Positions 60,691 through 64,000 of a DNA stretch of 64,000 nt are shown here, piece after piece. The stretch spans positions 1 to 64,000 of the forward strand of contig NZ_QKUF01000013.1 of assembly GCF_003253565.1 (NCBI RefSeq), read 5' to 3'. A model generated the notes under the pieces. That model worked only from the letters and a program-made list of their open reading frames with translations. It had not been told where the DNA came from and did no database searches. Numbering within the stretch: the stretch's first letter is position 1; each line of letters starts with the position of its first letter. A program made the translations under genes and the position numbers. This DNA is from Thermosporothrix hazakensis. Lineage in GTDB: Bacteria > Chloroflexota > Ktedonobacteria > Ktedonobacterales > Ktedonobacteraceae.

Positions 60691-61238
60691 TTCTTTATGG
60701 GAAATTGCAGGCCGGTCAGCGTGTCCTGGTTCTGGGAGCTGCTGGCGGTGTCGGTTCGTTTGGAGTCCAGCTTGCTCATCTGAAGGGAGCATATGTGCTC
60801 GCGACTGCATCTTCTGAAAATCAAGATTATGTTCGCTCGCTTGGTGCTGACGAAGTGATCGATTATACAAAGGTCCCACCTGAAGAGATAACTGGCTCTA
60901 TCACTGATGCTGTTGATCTTATCTTTGATGCGGTTGGCGGGAAGACAGCAGAGCAATCAGTACGGGTATTGCGGCGAGGGGGAACATTGATCTCTGCTGT
61001 CTCGCAACCGGCGCCGGAGCTGATGGAAGAGCATGGGACGCAGGGCATCTTCTTCCTGGCAACTATTACCAGCGAAATCTTGCAGGCTATTGCTGCACTT
61101 ATCGATGAGGGCTCCGTTCAGACTCCGAGAACGACAGTCTTTCCTCTGCAAGAGGTGCAGCAGGCGCATGGAGGTGGTCGGATCGTCCTTCAGATTGCAG
61201 ACGAGCATGCATTGTCCAGAGATGTTGAGCAAGAATAG
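60678..61238 (+). pseudogene. NADPH:quinone reductase-like MDR fragment, N-terminally truncated
   Basis: The frame contains the Rossmann half of a zinc-independent MDR/quinone reductase: LQAGQRVLVLGAAGGVGSFGVQLAHLKGAYV, SLGADEVIDYTKVP, VDLIFDAVGGKTAEQSVRVLRRGGTLI, and TVFPLQEVQQAH near the end. The N-terminal GroES-like catalytic domain (about 120-150 residues) is missing and the frame opens at a GTG beside the HxlR remnant. HxlR and quinone reductase genes are commonly divergent; here their 5' halves and shared promoter have been deleted together. Confidence 0.8.
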
Positions 61239-61612
61239 ATCCTGCTGAAAGGTGTCAATGTGGGGAAGGTCCTTGGATGAGCATGGGCCTTCCCATTAGG
61301 TGCGTATTGGGTCCATGTCGTCCGAAAGCCGCGAATACTGCTGTCAGGGGATATGTATAGGACGTGTGCCGTTTGTTCTGTAATCTGTATGACCTGTAAT
61401 GGTAGGGACAGATTCAAGGTATCCCGGGTGTAGAAAGAGCTCCATAGTATCGGGAAAGGAATAAAGTAGCTTGTTTCTCTGTTTTATAGAACTGAACGCA
61501 GGGTTTTTCTTGCGCTTTATCCAGGGATACGAGCACTGTTCTCTGGATAGTCAGAGAGGATGTCGGCCTTTTCTGGCGTGATGTGAATATGCTCATAAAT
61601 GGAGAAAAAGAT
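61239..61612. other. Intergenic region, no supported gene
   Basis: Overlapping short frames without family signatures. The start of the Ddn-like gene is set by GGAGAAAAAG at its right end. Confidence 0.35.
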
Positions 61613-62020
61613 ATGGATTTTGTGACATATAATCAAAGTATCGTGGAGCGGTTCCGCGAAAGTGGCGGCACTGTGAAGCAGAATGGATATCCCCTGCTCC
61701 TGGTAACGATTAAGGGCGCGAAAACAGGCCAACCGCGCGTCTATCCGTTGATCTCCGTGCCCTATGGAGAACACTATCTGGCAGTCGCGTCGAAGGGGGG
61801 AGATCCGAAACATCCTCTCTGGTATTATAATTTATTGGCGAATCCTGAGGTGACCGTTGAGGTAGGGCAGGAAACCTTTACAGCAACGGCCCGGCTCTTG
61901 AGTGGCGAGGAGCGAGAACGTGCCTTCGCGCATGCTGTAACGGTCTTTCCGCCCTATGCAGAGTATCAGAAGAAGACAACACGAGAGATCCCGGTGTTTG
62001 TGCTCGAACGGCATCAATAG
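61613..62020 (+). CDS. Ddn-like deazaflavin (F420)-dependent nitroreductase family protein
   Basis: The 135-residue protein has the split-barrel flavin-binding pattern of the Ddn/Rv3547 family: YPLLLVTIKGAKTGQPRVYPLISVPYGEHYLAVASKGGDPKHPLWYYNLLANPEVTVEVG, followed by ERERAFAHAVTVFPPYAEYQKKTTREIPVFVLE. The GAKTG loop and NP strand are the usual cofactor contacts. These enzymes use reduced F420, which fits Chloroflexota and Actinobacteria. Substrate is unknown. The ATG at 61613 is chosen over 61583 because GGAGAAAAAG precedes it directly. A strong terminator follows. Confidence 0.88.
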   Translation: MDFVTYNQSIVERFRESGGTVKQNGYPLLLVTIKGAKTGQPRVYPLISVPYGEHYLAVASKGGDPKHPLWYYNLLANPEVTVEVGQETFTATARLLSGEERERAFAHAVTVFPPYAEYQKKTTREIPVFVLERHQ

Positions 62021-62032
62021 AGCAAGCTGAAA

Positions 62033-62069
62033 GGGCTGTTGACCTGGAATGGGTCAACAGCCTTTTTTT
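62033..62069 (+). terminator. Rho-independent terminator after the Ddn-like gene
   Basis: GGCTGTTGACC pairs with GGTCAACAGCC around a short loop, followed by seven T. A textbook terminator, 12 bp past the stop codon. Confidence 0.92.
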
Positions 62070-62253
62070 GTCTAGAGAAAGCGTGTATGCATTTCTGTGT
62101 TCATGCATATATGGTGGATGGCAAAGCGGCCAGAAGCGAAAACTCCCCATCTCAAGGGAAAGAGCGTCTTCCCCTGGCATGAACTGGACATGGAGATTTC
62201 TCACATCTCAGTTGTGCGGGAAAACGCGCAAGCGGGTATCACCTGGCTTTTCT

Positions 62254-63582
62254 TCACTCGCTGAGAAACCCGCTGTAGTTTCTTGCTACAACCTGAGCAT
62301 TTAGCTGACGGAGCGTGTCTAGTATGACTCCTACAACGATGAGCAGGGAGGAACTGTTCACCGGGATATTCCCTCCTGTCTGGAAGAAGGCCGGTAGCAC
62401 AACCATACAGCAGAGAAAGAGTGCTCCACCGAAAGTTATACGTGAGAGTATCTGGGAAAGATAGCGGTTCGTTGCTTCTCCCGGGCGATATCCCTCAATG
62501 ATCGCTCCCTGTTTTTGGAGAGATTCCGCGATGCTCTGTTGTTGCCACTGCACATAGGTATAGAAGTAGGTAAAGGCCGCGGTTAGCACAGCATAGATCA
62601 GCCAGTAGTACCACGTTGTTGGGTTGCTGAGATACAGGGTGATCCATCTTCCGGCTTCTCGGGCCCACGGGAGCTGACTTCCAGCAAGGAGCTGACCGAT
62701 CGTATGGGGGAAGAGGAGAAAAGCCTGAGCGAAGATGAGCGGGATCATCCCTACACTGTTGACTTGCATTGGCAGAAAGGTCGTGTGTCTGAAGGCATGA
62801 AGTTTGTTGCGTTTGGTCGGGTATGAAACAGGAACGTGTCGTTGACCTGAATACATATAGACCATAGAGAGCAGCAGGAGGAGCAGGAGAAGGAAGAGCG
62901 CAGCAAGCGTGACAACAGAGCTGCCATTTCCTCCCGAGGTGAAGAGCGAAAGTATGGTTCGCTGAATGCTACCGGGGAGCGAGCTGAGGATACCAGCGAC
63001 GATAATAATAGAGGTTCCGTTTCCTATGCCATGCTCAGTTATCAGTTCGGCAAGCCAGATCAGGATAATGGTGCCTGCCGTCAGGGAGAGCAGAATAGCA
63101 AGTGTCTGGAGCCAGTGTGCACCAAAGAGGTTGAAGGTTGCTGGATCTAGAACGCCTGTATTTGCAAGGAGCGCTGTTTGTGAGAGCGCTTGCAGGAAGG
63201 CCAGTGGTATGGCGAACAGGCGCGTCATCTGTATGAGCTGCTGCTTCCCTCGTTCTCCTGCTTCCTGCATGCGTTGCAGCGCAGGAAGCAAGGGCGTTAG
63301 TAATTGGACAACGATAGTCGCTGTAATGTAAGGGTAGATGCCGAGCGCTACCAGCGAGAAGTTTTGCAGTGCTCCCCCGGAAAAGAGATTGAAAAACGAA
63401 AGGAGCTGGCCCTGAGTGGACTGCGTATTCTGCATAAGAGCCAGTAGCTGTTCTCTCTGGTAAGCAGTCAGGGGGACGGGAATGTGTGCGAGCACGCGAA
63501 AGACAAGGAGTAGTCCTGCTGTAAGAAGGAACTTACGGCGAATATCATGAATGCCCCAGAGAAGGCGTAGTTTTTGCCACAT
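62254..63582 (-). CDS. secY: SecY-type translocase subunit, stand-alone copy
   Basis: The 442-residue protein has ten hydrophobic segments and SecY motifs: an N-terminal LLTAGLLLVFRVLAHIPVP, FNLFSGGALQNFSLVALGIYPYITATIVVQLL (plug region), WLAELITEHGIGNGTSIII, and GYRPGEATNRYLSQILSRITFGGALFL. SecY normally sits in the spc ribosomal operon; here it is alone with only short flanks, so it could be a second (SecY2-like) copy or a moved single copy. AGAAGGAGATTTCT precedes the ATG. The protein is otherwise normal and not decayed. Confidence 0.88.
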   Translation of the reverse strand: MWQKLRLLWGIHDIRRKFLLTAGLLLVFRVLAHIPVPLTAYQREQLLALMQNTQSTQGQLLSFFNLFSGGALQNFSLVALGIYPYITATIVVQLLTPLLPALQRMQEAGERGKQQLIQMTRLFAIPLAFLQALSQTALLANTGVLDPATFNLFGAHWLQTLAILLSLTAGTIILIWLAELITEHGIGNGTSIIIVAGILSSLPGSIQRTILSLFTSGGNGSSVVTLAALFLLLLLLLLSMVYMYSGQRHVPVSYPTKRNKLHAFRHTTFLPMQVNSVGMIPLIFAQAFLLFPHTIGQLLAGSQLPWAREAGRWITLYLSNPTTWYYWLIYAVLTAAFTYFYTYVQWQQQSIAESLQKQGAIIEGYRPGEATNRYLSQILSRITFGGALFLCCMVVLPAFFQTGGNIPVNSSSLLIVVGVILDTLRQLNAQVVARNYSGFLSE

Positions 63583-63688
63583 AGAAATCTCCTTCTGTAT
63601 GCCGATGTATCTGTGTTCAGCATAGCGGAGAAATGGGGCGAAGAGGGCGGCAGGATTGAGGGCCTGTGAAGGGTATTTGTGCGTCTTT

Positions 63689-63754
63689 TTTCAACGGAGG
63701 GGAGTGGGGATTTCAACGGGAGGAAGTGGGGATTTCAACGGAAGGGAGTGGGGG
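63689..63754 (+). repeat. Three tandem 22-bp G-rich repeats
   Basis: TTTCAACGG followed by a GGGGAGTGGGGA-like stretch repeats three times without gap, at 63689-63710, 63711-63732 and 63733-63754. It lies directly before the stop of a partial minus-strand gene. The units differ by one or two bases. The strand bias of G runs could form quadruplexes, and the layout resembles iterons or a short CRISPR-like array, although the units have no spacers between them. Confidence 0.7.
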
Positions 63755-63755
63755 C

Positions 63756-64000
63756 TTATGGCCCCCGCAAGTGATTTCCTGAAAGATGTTTCTCCGGGAG
63801 CAGGAGCCATTGGGAGGCCAACCACTCGTTACCCCATCGGGTTTTGCTTTTATCGATGTCAGTTAAACAGCGCGGCGGCTCCTGAAGCAATCCCATTGTA
63901 TACAATTTCTGTAAAGCAGCTTCAACGCGAGGCGCAAAGCGTGTCGTTATATTCGGGCGATCAATGGGAACCTTGCTTGCGGCCAGCAGATCGGCAAGAA
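63756..64000 (-). CDS. Partial gene, C-terminus only, possibly a replication or winged-helix protein
   Basis: The minus frame is open from the window edge to the stop at 63756 and gives 81 residues (LADLLAASKVPIDRPNITTRF, then RVEAALQKLYTMGLLQEPP, and WGNEWLASQWLLLPEK). It ends in a pattern of helix, turn and Trp-rich strand like a winged helix in some replication-initiator proteins, but that likeness is from memory and weak. The nearby 22-bp repeats would be consistent with an initiator-iteron pair. The N-terminus is outside the window. Confidence 0.4.
   Translation of the reverse strand, partial: LADLLAASKVPIDRPNITTRFAPRVEAALQKLYTMGLLQEPPRCLTDIDKSKTRWGNEWLASQWLLLPEKHLSGNHLRGP

Noticed and set aside
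63689..63754. CRISPR array
   Set aside because: The three 22-bp units touch without spacers, and no cas gene is visible.

Overview
The window looks like a chromosomal stretch from a Ktedonobacteria-type Chloroflexota bacterium. The reasons are the mix of genes: Hanks-type kinases fused to TPR or WD40 repeats, a MalT-like giant LuxR regulator with an extra N-terminal domain, secreted GH30 and GH76 glycosidases, a deazaflavin (F420)-type oxidoreductase, PadR/HxlR/GlxA regulators and many decayed IS fragments. This is inferred from gene content, because no rRNA, tRNA or CRISPR array was seen.

Layout. 1-0.8 kb holds IS200/IS605 debris and a truncated XRE regulator. 1.6-9.4 kb holds small metabolic genes: an amidohydrolase, a GlxA/PfpI pair, a YdeI-like protein, a PadR regulator with a HAAS-type membrane partner, a kinase-TPR protein and a truncated ABM monooxygenase. 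9.5-17.0 kb holds the MalT-like regulator, then SnoaL-like proteins, two SDRs and an HSL-type esterase. 18-25.5 kb has a GH30-CBM2 enzyme, a YceI lipoprotein, an ECF sigma factor followed by a small membrane protein and bioB-bioY, and a GH76 enzyme. 26.4-34.6 kb is a probable five-gene minus-strand operon: hydantoinase/oxoprolinase subunits A and B, then an ECF-family transporter (S component with a very long acidic repeat tail, fused EcfA1A2 ATPases, EcfT). 35.4-39.7 kb has a polytopic HAMP-like sensor and a pseudokinase-WD40 protein. 40.3-48.7 kb has a BtrH-like protein with a PadR regulator, a TetR regulator divergent from a decarboxylase-type amidohydrolase, a VOC protein, a degenerate HAD protein and a secreted beta-propeller. 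50.5-60.1 kb is a three-gene cassette: SNF2 helicase with a DUF3883 end, DUF1156 adenine methylase and HEPN-DUF499 ATPase. 60.6-64 kb has a deletion scar joining hxlR and quinone-reductase remnants, a Ddn-like protein, a second-type SecY and a partial gene beside 22-bp tandem repeats.

The most notable system is the 50.5-60.1 kb cassette. Its three proteins match parts found in type 3 BREX and in older predicted defence islands (COG0553, COG1743, COG1483), but no PglZ, BrxA or BrxF is visible and the ATPase carries an intact HEPN ribonuclease motif. It lies between a decayed MFS gene and a deletion scar, as expected for an accessory island. A second point of interest is the hydantoinase-ECF operon, which has a terminator-like hairpin nested in a 13-bp inverted repeat upstream of its first gene. 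Others are a biotin synthesis/uptake pair behind an ECF sigma factor, and two diverged copies of a ~205-bp dispersed repeat.
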